From the NCBI RefSeq assembly GCF_009730915.1, contig NC_052489.1, positions 1,302,001 through 1,366,000 on the forward strand: DNA of 64,000 nucleotides, written 5' to 3'. Of this stretch, positions 12,140 through 21,570 are shown piece after piece (position 1 is the stretch's first letter; each line of letters begins with the position of its first letter). The stretch comes from Dioscorea cayenensis subsp. rotundata (Eukaryota > Streptophyta > Magnoliopsida > Dioscoreales > Dioscoreaceae). A program made the translations under genes and the position numbers. The notes beneath the pieces are model-generated. The model saw nothing but the letters and a program-made list of their open reading frames with translations, did no database searches and was not told the DNA's origin.

Positions 12140-12329
12140 TGGGCTTTTTAACTGGGTTTGGTAGCCCAACTTTGTGGATAAACTTGGAAGGCTATCAGCC
12201 GTTGCTTCCATCCACTCCGCCAATCTCAACCGTTGACGAAAAACGGGATATATACACACGCGATTCCTAGCTTTTCTTCTCTTCCAATCCAATCTTTCGC
12301 CTCCAGAAACCCTAGAGGTGAAACCCTAG
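12140..12329 (+). promoter_or_regulatory. Captured promoter-like region with TGGGCY and telo-box motifs
   Basis: TGGGCT occurs at 12140-12145 and, inverted, AGCCCA at 12163-12168. Telo boxes AAACCCTAG occur at 12307-12315 and 12321-12329, with a TATATA-like stretch near 12248. Site II elements followed by telo boxes in the 5' leader are characteristic of plant translation-machinery genes, and the eIF3d fragment begins 47 bases downstream. The natural reading is that the eIF3d promoter and leader were captured with the gene; that step is inference. Confidence 0.55.
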
Positions 12330-12375
12330 AACCTTGATCTCCTCTCGTGGTATCCGAAGCTCTAGATCACCATTA

Positions 12376-12934
12376 ATGGGTTTCGATTGGTCGATGGGAA
12401 GCCCTCGCCGCGTCCCAAGTTTTGCCCCAAGTGGCGGTTTCAGCAGCGTCCTCAACTCTCCAGCGACGCGATGAGGAGGTCGAAGCCCGCCGACGTGAGG
12501 CTAAGAAGGAGCGTGCACGCCGAGATCGGATTTACCACCATAACCACTGCTCTTCTGGCCCTCCATCTAATGCTCACCAAGGTCCCCAGTGTTGCGAGGC
12601 CTCTTCTCTCAAATCTTCTGTCGATATCCAGCCTGAATGGATAATGCTCGATCAGATCCCCTTCTCTACCTTCACCAAACTCTCCTTCTCCGTCCCCGAC
12701 CCCCCGTAAGACTTCGATTTCGTGGTGCCCTCGAGCTTTTATGACCGCCTCCCTACGATCGCGTCAACCCTAAGAACGAACGCGCTCGAGAGTTTCAAGA
12801 CCCGGAATTTCTTCAAGGTCACCACCACCGCCGACCCTCGCCATCCGCCACCTCGCTAATGAAGATAAAGCCACCGCCTTTTGCCATCGATGCCATCCTC
12901 TCCACCCTTATGTGCGCCCCAGCTCTGCCTACTC
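12376..12934 (+). pseudogene. Captured, rearranged fragment of eIF3 subunit d
   Basis: Pieces in different frames match plant eIF3d: an initiating ATG-GGT-TTC-GA (MGF..., as in the native N terminus) is joined directly to the internal segment VDGKPSPRPKFCPKWRF. After a frameshift come RRDEEVEARRREAKKERARR and LDQIPFSTFTKLSFSVPDP. Then, again shifted, come KTRNFFKVTTTADP and the HLANEDKATAF / AILSTLMCAP segment, ending near 12934. Native eIF3d is a roughly 570-residue mRNA-cap-binding subunit of the eIF3 complex. Here most of the N terminus and everything after CAP..YS is missing, and small deletions disrupt the frame. It sits inside the CACTA element, so this is transduplicated host sequence. 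Confidence 0.85.
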
Positions 12935-12974
12935 AACTTGTATTTATTTTTATTAAACTTAACGGTTTCAGTAA

Positions 12975-13640
12975 TCATCTTCAGTTGCTTTTTCAGCAAG
13001 TCGATTTTTGCTCGGTTGGAACCTTTGGGCTCGCCATCAATGACCGACCTCTTCTCGCTCAGGTTTGAATTCATTTTCTCGATATTCCTTTTGGCTTGGA
13101 CTTTACATGCTATATACTCGATCAATATACATATACACGGACCAATTTATTAAATTTATGGCCTTTTGTGGATAGAAATTTTATGATTTGGACATTCTAT
13201 GGATAGAAAGACTTGTCACTCACAAAAATGTTCATTCTATTTGATGATTTTTGAGTCAAATACACGTAAAAGAACTTTAGTCATTCCGTGAATTATTCAG
13301 GTTTCAAAACCTTGGCGAGATGATGACTCTCATGACGAATGGTGCAAAGAATAACGCCTAGTTTCATTGAAGGCCCCGACCTTGGATGGACCTATTGGTC
13401 ATGCCGGTAATTAACATGCACATTCTGTTTATACAGAATGCATTTTCTTTCTCTATGACTAATGATGATGTACATGCATCTCGTATTTCAGCGAGAAAGT
13501 TAGCATACTTGTGGAGGTTGCCGACTGATGAACACAGGGGTGAAGGTCGGGATCGGGCTTGGCTCACAAAGAGTGCTAACGATTCTATCGCATTGTTGCA
13601 AAACCAAACTCTAACGAAAGCAATTGCAGGATCATAAGTT
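12975..13640. other. Coding-like segment of unknown origin inside the CACTA element
   Basis: Beyond the eIF3d piece there are short open stretches on + (for example 12990-13068 and 13386-13637, the latter including RKLAYLWRLPTDEHRGEGRD) flanked by plausible splice-like CAG sites. I cannot assign them to a family. They may be a second captured gene, possibly with introns. Confidence 0.3.
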
Positions 13641-13895
13641 TATCGGTATGCTTTTACGCATGTCGAGTTTCATGTTGCATAATTTTTATTATGCTTTTAC
13701 ATATGTTATTCTAATTATGACCAAATAAAGACAAAAACATTTGGGTTTAAATTAACTCAATTATTAGTGTACTACTCGATTTCAGTGTGTTTTGTATATA
13801 GAATTGTAGCTTTCTGCTTTATTTGACTTTAAAATTAATCGATGTAGAAACAATAATAGAAATTTTTGCTCGCTCTCCCTTGCAATTAGATATTT

Positions 13896-13898
<3 letters not shown>

Positions 13899-13944
<46 letters not shown>
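13899..13944. repeat. TA microsatellite
   Basis: About 23 uninterrupted TA units inside the CACTA element. Confidence 0.9.
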
Positions 13945-13946
<2 letters not shown>

Positions 13947-15169
13947 TTTCATGTCTTTTGATTTCTTTCTTTGTATTTTTCATCATTTGTTGTTTAGAAG
14001 TAAGTTTCATATGATAGAATTAATAGAATGAATAATAGTGCATGAATATTCCTAGATGAAGGAAGCCAATTACAATAATAAGATGAATAATAGTGCATGA
14101 TTTGGTAAAAGCTTGATTTTTAAAGCTTTTTATGAGTATGTTGTTATTTCTGTGATGTGTTTAGTACTTTCCATTTGAGAGTATTATCCATGGCAAGTGA
14201 TCATTGTAGTCTGTTCATATATTTGTAAGTTGAACATATCGCTCCAAGGAAATAGCAGTGATTAACTTGTAGGCTAATGAAAAAGGTGATTTGCACCAAA
14301 GAATCCCAATGTTTCTTTTTCTTGATTCTGATAGATGGTACCTAACCTTGGGATAGAAGACTGTTTATCACAAGGAAGTATGAAGCTACAACTTTATAAT
14401 CATTTGTTTATTTGAAACTACTGGACTGCTTTTTTTGTTCTTGGTTCCAAGAATTAGTTCTTGGTAGTGGAGACTTGACTTTCTGTTCCTTCTTTTCTCT
14501 GCTATTAATGGTCTAGTTGATGTTATGCAGTTAGAGTATATTGTAAACCAAATCTGATTGTATCTTGCACTCTTTTGGATTCTTAGGTGTAACATTAGTT
14601 TTAATGTTTGTAGGGCACTATACCAAATCAACAAACCAGAACAAAACTCATGATAATGCGTGATGAGTTTTTGGGATATAACGCCTCATTATGGTCGGAA
14701 CAAAGGTTTGAGCTTCACTCACAAATATGAAGTATAAGAATGAATGTGAAAACGTAAGAATTTAGTGGGCTCTACTTAATTATGCTTGTATATGTTATAT
14801 TGCTTAGCCACTTAATGTGATAAAGTTTTTTCCTCCTTTCAGGCAAGGTATTGATCAACCTTTCTAGCATGTCTAATGTTACTCGCATGCCACATGCCCT
14901 TGAACACCGACAGGAGTCACAAATACATGCCGATAAGCACTCTCCAATGCCAAGAGAGTTCGTATTTCTCCATCATAGGATGATGTATAGGGTTATGTTA
15001 GATTGGACCTTATTATTATAATAATGTTATGATTGTAATAACATTTTTGCATATTTTTACCAATATTGTAATTTATATTTTGATGAAATTAAATGCAGGT
15101 TTAATATTAAATAAATTTATTTGAAATTTATTTTATTTTTTAAAATAGAATTGTGTCAAATTCAGTAAC

Positions 15170-15755
15170 AAAAAAAATCATATCAATATCAATACTAAAT
15201 TTAAAACCGCTCCAAAAAAATGTGACAAAAAAATGTGTTAATAATTATGTTAAATTTGAAACCGTGACAAAAAATTGTGACAAAAAAATTATCTTTGTGA
15301 CAAAAATAATTGTGCCAAAAAAATCGTGACAAAAATCAATCGTGCTAAAAACAGTCTAATCAATAACCGTGTCAAAAACCAGTAATAAAATCAATCGCGC
15401 TAAAAACCGTGATAAAAATCATCCATGCTAAAAATAGTGCTAACTAACTGCGTCTAAAAAATCGTGACAAAAATAATCGTCCCCAAAAACTGCACTCAAA
15501 AAGTCGTGTTTAAAACCGCGATAACATTAGTTGTGCCAAAAATCGTGACAAATAAAACCGTGACAAAAACTGTACCTAAAACCGTGACAAAATTGTCACG
15601 GTTTTACTATTTCGTGACAAATTATATTTGTCACGCATGTTATAGGCACGGTTACTATTCCGTACCAAAATCCGTGCCAAAATCAATTTGTCACGGTTTT
15701 TTGGCTTATTTCCGTGCCAAAATTGTCGTGCCAAATTTCTGTTTTTCTTGTAGTG
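15170..15755. repeat. Right subterminal repeat block of the CACTA element
   Basis: Irregularly spaced CCGTGACAAAA, CGTGCCAAAA and related motifs, mostly in one orientation, run up to the right inverted terminus. The block lacks the regular 138-bp period of the left end, so the two ends are asymmetric. Confidence 0.85.
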
Positions 15756-16355
15756 AACTCCACCATCTTCTTCTCCCCTTACGGCCCTCACTTTCGCAAT
15801 CTCCGTCGTCTCACCTCCTTACAACTCCTCTCCAGTCACCAGCTCAACCTCCTCGGCCGTCTCCGTGCTGAAGAGTTCCTCTCCCTCATCCACCGCATGG
15901 TGAAAACCTCTTCATCTGGCGAGGTTGAACTCAAAGAAAGGCTCTTTGAAATGATTTATAATTCAATATCCAAGATGGTAGTTGGAAAGAGATATCACGG
16001 TGACAACGTGGACGTTGATGTGGAGGTTGCCAACCAATTTAAGGATATCATTCAAGAGGTAATTCAGCTTGTGTTCTCTTTCAATCCAAGAGATTTTTTC
16101 CCAGCGTTTGGGTGGTTGGATTTGCTTGGTGTTGAGAGGAGGATGCAGAGGGTGCTTCCAAGGCTCGATGAATTCATCACTGAGATCATAGAGGAGCGCC
16201 GGAGTAAGAGGAGGGTTAATGACGCGGCCAACGGCGGAGGAGAAGCAGGGAAAGAGACTGAGGAAGAGGAGAGGAGTCTGGTTGATGTGATGTTATCTTT
16301 GCAGGAAACTGATCCCGAGACATTCACTGATGAAGTCATCAAGGGCCATATCCTG

Positions 16356-17237
16356 GTCAGCATTCCCTACTTATTTTTGGAATTTTTAATTTTAATTTGC
16401 TAGAAATTTAAAGAAGTATCAAATTATTTTGTTAGTGTTTTTTTTTTTCTCCGGGTTTCACCTCTCGTTACCTAATCCGTTGTTCTATTCTCTTCTCTAG
16501 TCTTTCCTTTTTGTGTTTGTAATTTGCTTTTTTTTTTTAGTGCATGTGTGATTTATTATTATTTTTTAAAAAAATATCCAATTATTTTAGTGGCATTAAA
16601 CTGATTTAATAAAATTTTAAAAAATTGATAAGTCGTGGTAATTAGTTTATCTCCATATATATTTATCTTTTGATAAATTTTTTTAATAGGCCCTTGTTGC
16701 TTATTGTAAAAATAAAATTATCACACTGTTAAATGATCTATTTTATTAATTCTTAAATTTATTTGTAAAATATTTAAGAGTTTGATGTGACTATATGCGT
16801 GTGGTTACTATGTTCGGATTTTGTTCAAACATGGTCAAACATTTACCAGCAACATTGTAAGTCTAGACATGCATGATAAGTATTACATGTTGTAGCTCTC
16901 TTTTATTTTTGTTGTTGGTTTATACTCTATTAATTTCTCCATTTTTTTAAATATATTTATGATTTATCTATTAAAAAAATTAAATAAATACAAAAATAGT
17001 TTACACACCAATAAAGTTAACTATTTAATTATATATATATATATATATATTTATCTTAGTATCAAATATCAATATATAATTGTTTTATTAAATTATCAAG
17101 GAAAAATTAATCAATCATGTTAAGCTAGCATAACCCCACAGATCACTCAATTAGAGAATGCATATTTATATATACGAGTGAACTAATTAATACATATAAA
17201 GTAATAATATATAGTCTCACATTTGAATCATGCACAG
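16356..17237 (+). other. Intron of P450 copy B
   Basis: 882-bp AT-rich intron, GT at 16356 and AG at 17236-17237, phase 0. It is at the same codon position (GHIL | TML..AG) as in copies C and E. No gene is seen inside. Confidence 0.85.
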
Positions 17238-17855
17238 ACAATGTTGTCAGCCGGCAGTGACTCGATAGCAAAGACAATTGAGATAACCATGTTGTTTCTC
17301 CTTAGCCACCCGGAGATACTGAGGAAGACGAAGGCGGAGATAGACACTAATGTCGGCCATGACCGCATCATTGACGAGTCAGACCTGCCTAACCTCCCTT
17401 ACCTCAAAAACATCCTCAAAGAAAGCCTTAGGCTAGGGATGCCAATGCAAGTAATGCCACCGAGAGAGTCCTCCAATGACTGCACCATTCAGGGTTACCG
17501 CATTCCTAAGGGCACAATGCTTCTAGTTAACCTCTGGGGAATTCAACGAGACCCGGAGTTATGGGATGATGCTATGAGCTTCAAGCCGGAGAGGTTCGTC
17601 GGTGAGATTGAAGAGAAGGGTTTGAAGTATTTAGCGTTTGGTGCCGGAAGGAGGAAGTGCCCTGGTGAGCATTTGGCCGTGCGCATGGTGACGGCTGCAG
17701 TTGGTGCATTGGTCCAGTGCTTTGAGTGGGAGACGATGAGTAAAGAGGAGGTTGATATCAATGCATTACTTGGCCTCACTGTGTCTAATGGTAAGCCTGT
17801 GGTGGCTAAGTATAAGGTACGTGACTGCATGGCTGATGCTCTTTCTAAAATTTAG

Positions 17856-19548
17856 AATGAAATGTATCATTATTATGTTATGGATGTACGTAAAAAAATG
17901 AAGAGACTTTATGAACTGCTGCTTGATCTGAAGATTACTAATAAAATATTTGGTTTTGTCTCGAGACTATATATATATATATATGCATGAATATTCTCCT
18001 CAGCGATATTGATTTACAATTTTATAAAAAAGGGAAAAGAAATTGCAAATCAAGAGAATTTAACAGCTGTGGTAGCACTAATTTGTTGATCTGGATATGC
18101 TTTCTCAAAGCGCATCATTCACTAAAATTAATTTTAGTTTCATGTAAAAAAAATTAAAATGTATTTATGTTAAAAAGAAAATAAAAATTTAACAAAACAA
18201 TATAATTAACTACTAGCAGAAAACAAAGTTAATGGCACGCTCCAAAAATAATTTTATAGGCTGTTCGATGTGGTAGACCGTTAATTTTATAGGTTGTTTG
18301 ATGTGATAGACCGAGGTAACTTATGCCATTCACATAATTATGTGCTCATATGAATCATGTGATTGAGATCTTATTTTATTCTTGGGCTACTATGATAATA
18401 TTGTTTCTAATGACTATGGATCTATACTCATTCTATTGATTATTTTTATATATATAGATCTATACTCATTCTACTAATTAATTTTTTATATGTATTGATG
18501 TACTAAAACCTCTCCTTTTTTAAGCTCAAACAATAACTTGAACCCTTGATACTTCCATTTTTTTTTATAAACATGATTTAGCTTCTTCTTCATATTTTTT
18601 TAAAACACTTCAGCAACACTCATTTTAGAATATTTCCACTTGGAACTGCTCACACACACCATCAAACCTTTTCTTTAAATTAAAGTGATTAAATACACCA
18701 ACAAACTTCCAAATTTTTTTTTACATTTTTTTAATTTTTAAATTCCTCAACTTGAACTTTGACTTGGAATTTTGTATAATGTATTTCTTACCTTACACGT
18801 TTTCGCATATTTCTATGCATAAACAACTTACAATTTTTCTTAATATTTCTCTCAACTTTTCACACAAATATGTATTTTGTTAATAATATGAGTGTAAATA
18901 ATCCCTTTATTTCAAAATATATTTCGTTTAAAAATGATTCATAAAAATTAATGATAGTATTAAATTTTTTTAAAATTAAACATAAAAATTAATCAAAGCA
19001 CTAAACTATTCCTGGTTCGAAACCTTAACTATATCTTTAAAACTATAAAAATTACTTTCTTTATTTATATAATTTATTAAATTAAATACAATTAATGTTA
19101 GAAAAAAAAAATATATAATCTTGAAACTCTAAAGCCATACCTATTTTACAACGGAGGGAATACTTACTTAATAGAATTTTTTTTATTTATATAATTATTA
19201 AATAAAATAAAAGTAACGTTAGGAAAAATAAATAAATATCATCTTGAAAATTTAAAGCGATAATTATTTTGATTTTTGTTTTTCATATGGCACCTGTTTC
19301 ACAACCAAAGGAGTACTAAATAGACGAGGTTCACACCTCACATATATCTGTGTGTCCCCTAATTAATTATCATCTCCCTCTATCCTCTCAATCCTAATTA
19401 TTTTTTCCTTTCTTCTCACACACAACAACCCTTCTAATATAATCTTATTATGCTCTTTACTTTATAATAGACATAGTCATTATCTCACAAAGCCCTAATT
19501 AACTCCTCACCAAGTAACAAAGACATCTCTCCATCACTACTCTCCTTC
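17856..19548. other. Intergenic region between P450 copies B and C
   Basis: No gene seen. The first 150 bases will include the 3' UTR of copy B (AATAAAA-like signal near 17940). AT-rich sequence follows, with a MITE-like block at about 18897-19315. Confidence 0.6.
18897..19315. mobile_element. MITE-like sequence(s)
   Basis: The left edge reads AATCCCTTTATTTCAAAATA and internal/right edges read ACAACGGAGGGAATAC and AACCAAAGGAGTAC. These are the inverted CTCCCTCCGTTTC-type ends of Stowaway/Mariner-like MITEs, apparently two adjacent or nested copies. Ends are diverged and no clean TA duplication was established. Confidence 0.45.
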
Positions 19549-19554
19549 TATAAA
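19549..19554 (+). promoter_or_regulatory. TATA box of P450 copy C
   Basis: TATAAA, 54-59 bases before the ATG at 19608, in the conserved CTTCTATAAATCC setting shared with copies A and B. Confidence 0.6.
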
Positions 19555-19607
19555 TCCCACCACCTCTCAAGCCCTCAAACTCAAAAGCAAAGGTACTAGC
19601 TATACCT

Positions 19608-21570
19608 ATGGACATTCTCCACTACACTATACCTACCATTCCCTTCATTGTCATCCTCCTCTTCATCTATATCATCCACCATTACTCCAATAAAAAGCTC
19701 TCCAATAACCTCCCTCCAAGTCCTCCATCACTCCCCTTCATTGGCCACCTTCACCTCCTCAAATCACCTCGCAACCTCTCCATCCACTCCCTTTCCCAAC
19801 TATATGGCCCCGTTGTTGCACTCCGTCTAGGTTCTCGCAACGCCATCATTCTTTCTTCACCGGCCGCTGTCGAAGAGGCCCTCATCAAGAACGACACCAT
19901 CTTCTCCAACCACCCTGTTATCAAAGCAGGTCACATCCTTGGCTACAACAATACCACCATGTTCTTTTCTCCTTACAATCCTCACTGGCGCAATCTCCGT
20001 CGTCTCACCTCCTTACAACTCCTCTCCACTAGCCGGATCAACCTCCTCACTAGTATTCGCACCGAAGAGTTCCTCTCCCTTATCCGCCGCATGGTGAAGG
20101 ACTCTTCATCAGGTAAGATTGACATCCAAGCAAGGTTCTTTGAAATGACTTACAATTTAATGTCCAAGATGGTGGTCGGAAAGAGGTATTACGGTGAGTG
20201 CTTGGATGTTGAAGTGGAGGTTGCCAACCAGTTTAGGGATATCATGAAGGAGGAAATTCAGCTTATGTTTTCTTTCAATCCAAGAGATTTTTTTCCGGCG
20301 TTGGGGTGGTTGGATTTGCTTGGGGTGGAAAGGAAGATGGAGAGATTGCTTCCAAGAGTTGACCGATTCCTCACAGACATCGTCGAGGAGGCCCGGAGAA
20401 AGAGGAGGAATGATCCGGCCAACGGCAATGAAGAAGCGGAGAAAGAGACTAAGGAAGAGGAGAAAAGTCTGGTTGACGTGATGCTATCAATGCAGGACAC
20501 AGATCCCGAGACATTCACTGATGAAGTCATCAAGGGCCATATTAAGGTTAGCATTCTTTACCTAAAAACTCTTCGGAATTTCTCCACTTTGCCTGAAAAT
20601 ACTACTAAATATTGATCTATTATGTTAATTGTCAAACAAGTTTGGAGCATAGTTATGATCCGCTGTAGTTGTTATATATGTTTGGATTTTGTTGGTACAA
20701 GTTCAAAAATTTATCAGCACTCAATCAATTTGCAAGTCTAGACATGCATAACTATTTCATTAAAATCTCAATGAGTTGCCAAAATGATAAAGTTAATTAT
20801 TTTAATCTAAATTTATGCATTCATCTCAATAAATTTTTATTAAATTAAAGAAAATAAACATATTTAGACTGAAAAATTAATCTTGTTAAAGATGGCAAAG
20901 CCCCAAAGCCAAAGGCTATGAATAAATAATGAAAATAAAACTAATTAATTAATCACAGACAATGTTGATGGCCGGGACTGACACCATGGCGTTGACAATT
21001 AAGAGAATGATGTTGTTTCTCTTGAGCCACCCTGAGACACTGAAGAAGACGAATGAGGAGATAGACACTAATGTTGGGAATGAACGAATTATCAACGAGT
21101 CAGACCTACCCAAGCTCCCATACCTTAACAACGTCCTCAAAGAAACTCTCCGGCTGACCCTAGCAGACTTCCCACCCCGAGAGTCCTCCGGCGACTGCAC
21201 CATCCAGGACTACCACGTTCCTAAAGGCACAATGCTCTTTGTTAATGCTCTGGGAATTAACCGTGACCCAGAGTTATGGGACGATGCCATGAGCTTCAAG
21301 CCAGAGAGGTTCGACAGAGAGGAAGAAGAAAAGGTTTTCAAGTATATGCCATTCGGTGCTGGAAGGAGGAAGTGCCCTGGTGAGCATTTGGCCATGCGCA
21401 TGGTCATGGCTGGAGTTGGTGCATTGGTCCAGTGCTTTGAGTGGGAGCCGATGAGCAAAGGGGAGGTTGATATCAGTTCATCGCTTGGCCTCATTGTGTC
21501 TAATGGCAAGCCTGTGGTGGCTAAATATCAGGTACGTAATTGCATGGTTGATACACTTTCTAAGATTTAG
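19608..21570 (+). CDS. CYP81-like cytochrome P450 copy C (intact)
   Basis: Two exons, 19608-20546 and 20959-21570, with a phase-0 GT-AG intron, give 516 residues, the normal size for a plant microsomal P450. Visible in order: N-terminal membrane anchor (about residues 5-27), proline hinge PPSPPSLPFIGHLHLL (about 40-55), C-helix PHWRNLRR, I-helix AGTDT at 318-322, K-helix E375-R378 (ETLR), PERF 428-431, and heme loop FGAGRRKCPG with the thiolate Cys 452. One oddity: the Trp usual before GI.RDPE (N.WGI.RDPE in copies B and E) is Leu here. The CYP81 assignment rests on the SPPSLPFIGHLHLL...GSRNAIILSSP region and the C-terminal signature. It should act at the ER with cytochrome P450 reductase as a small-molecule hydroxylase; the substrate is unknown. 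It is the only intact copy of the cluster. Confidence 0.93.

Larger units (their letters stand above)
9594..15755. mobile_element. Non-autonomous CACTA (En/Spm-type) DNA transposon
   Basis: The 6162-bp element starts CACTACAAGAAAAACAG and ends CTGTTTTTCTTGTAGTG, perfect inverted termini of about 17 bp. It is flanked by the 3-bp target duplication AAC (9591-9593 and 15756-15758), the hallmark of the CACTA superfamily. Both ends carry dense GGCACGG / CCGTGCCAAA subterminal motifs, the class of site bound by CACTA transposases. I see no TNP2- or TNPA-like coding, so mobility would depend on a helper. The interior holds a host eIF3d gene fragment (12376-12934) and other sequence of unknown origin. 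It interrupts exon 1 of P450 copy B; copies A, C and E show the empty site. Confidence 0.95.
9252..17855 (+). pseudogene. CYP81-like cytochrome P450 copy B, split by a CACTA element
   Basis: Coding pieces: 9252-9593 (114 codons: membrane anchor, PPSPPSLPIIGHIHLL hinge, up to GYNN), then after the transposon 15759-16355 (199 codons), an intron 16356-17237, and exon 2 17238-17855. Leaving out the transposon and one copy of the AAC target duplication, the frame is continuous at 518 codons. Exon 2 has the K-helix KESLRL, FKPERF and the heme loop FGAGRRKCPG. Two unusual residues: the C-helix Trp of PHWRNLRR is Phe (PHFRNLRR), and the I-helix AGTDT is AGSDS. As it stands the first exon stops soon after 9600 inside the transposon. 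Clan-71 P450s of this type are ER-bound monooxygenases. CYP81 members hydroxylate isoflavones and other small molecules, but no substrate can be assigned here. Confidence 0.9.

Noticed and set aside
9594-15755. Search for a TNP2 or TNPA transposase inside the CACTA element
   Set aside because: No frame longer than about 140 codons and no recognisable transposase motif; treated as non-autonomous.
16064-16363. Minus-strand open frames opposite P450 exons (also near 1802, 20258, 37492)
   Set aside because: The same antisense frame recurs in every paralogue because the coding strand is conserved; no independent support.
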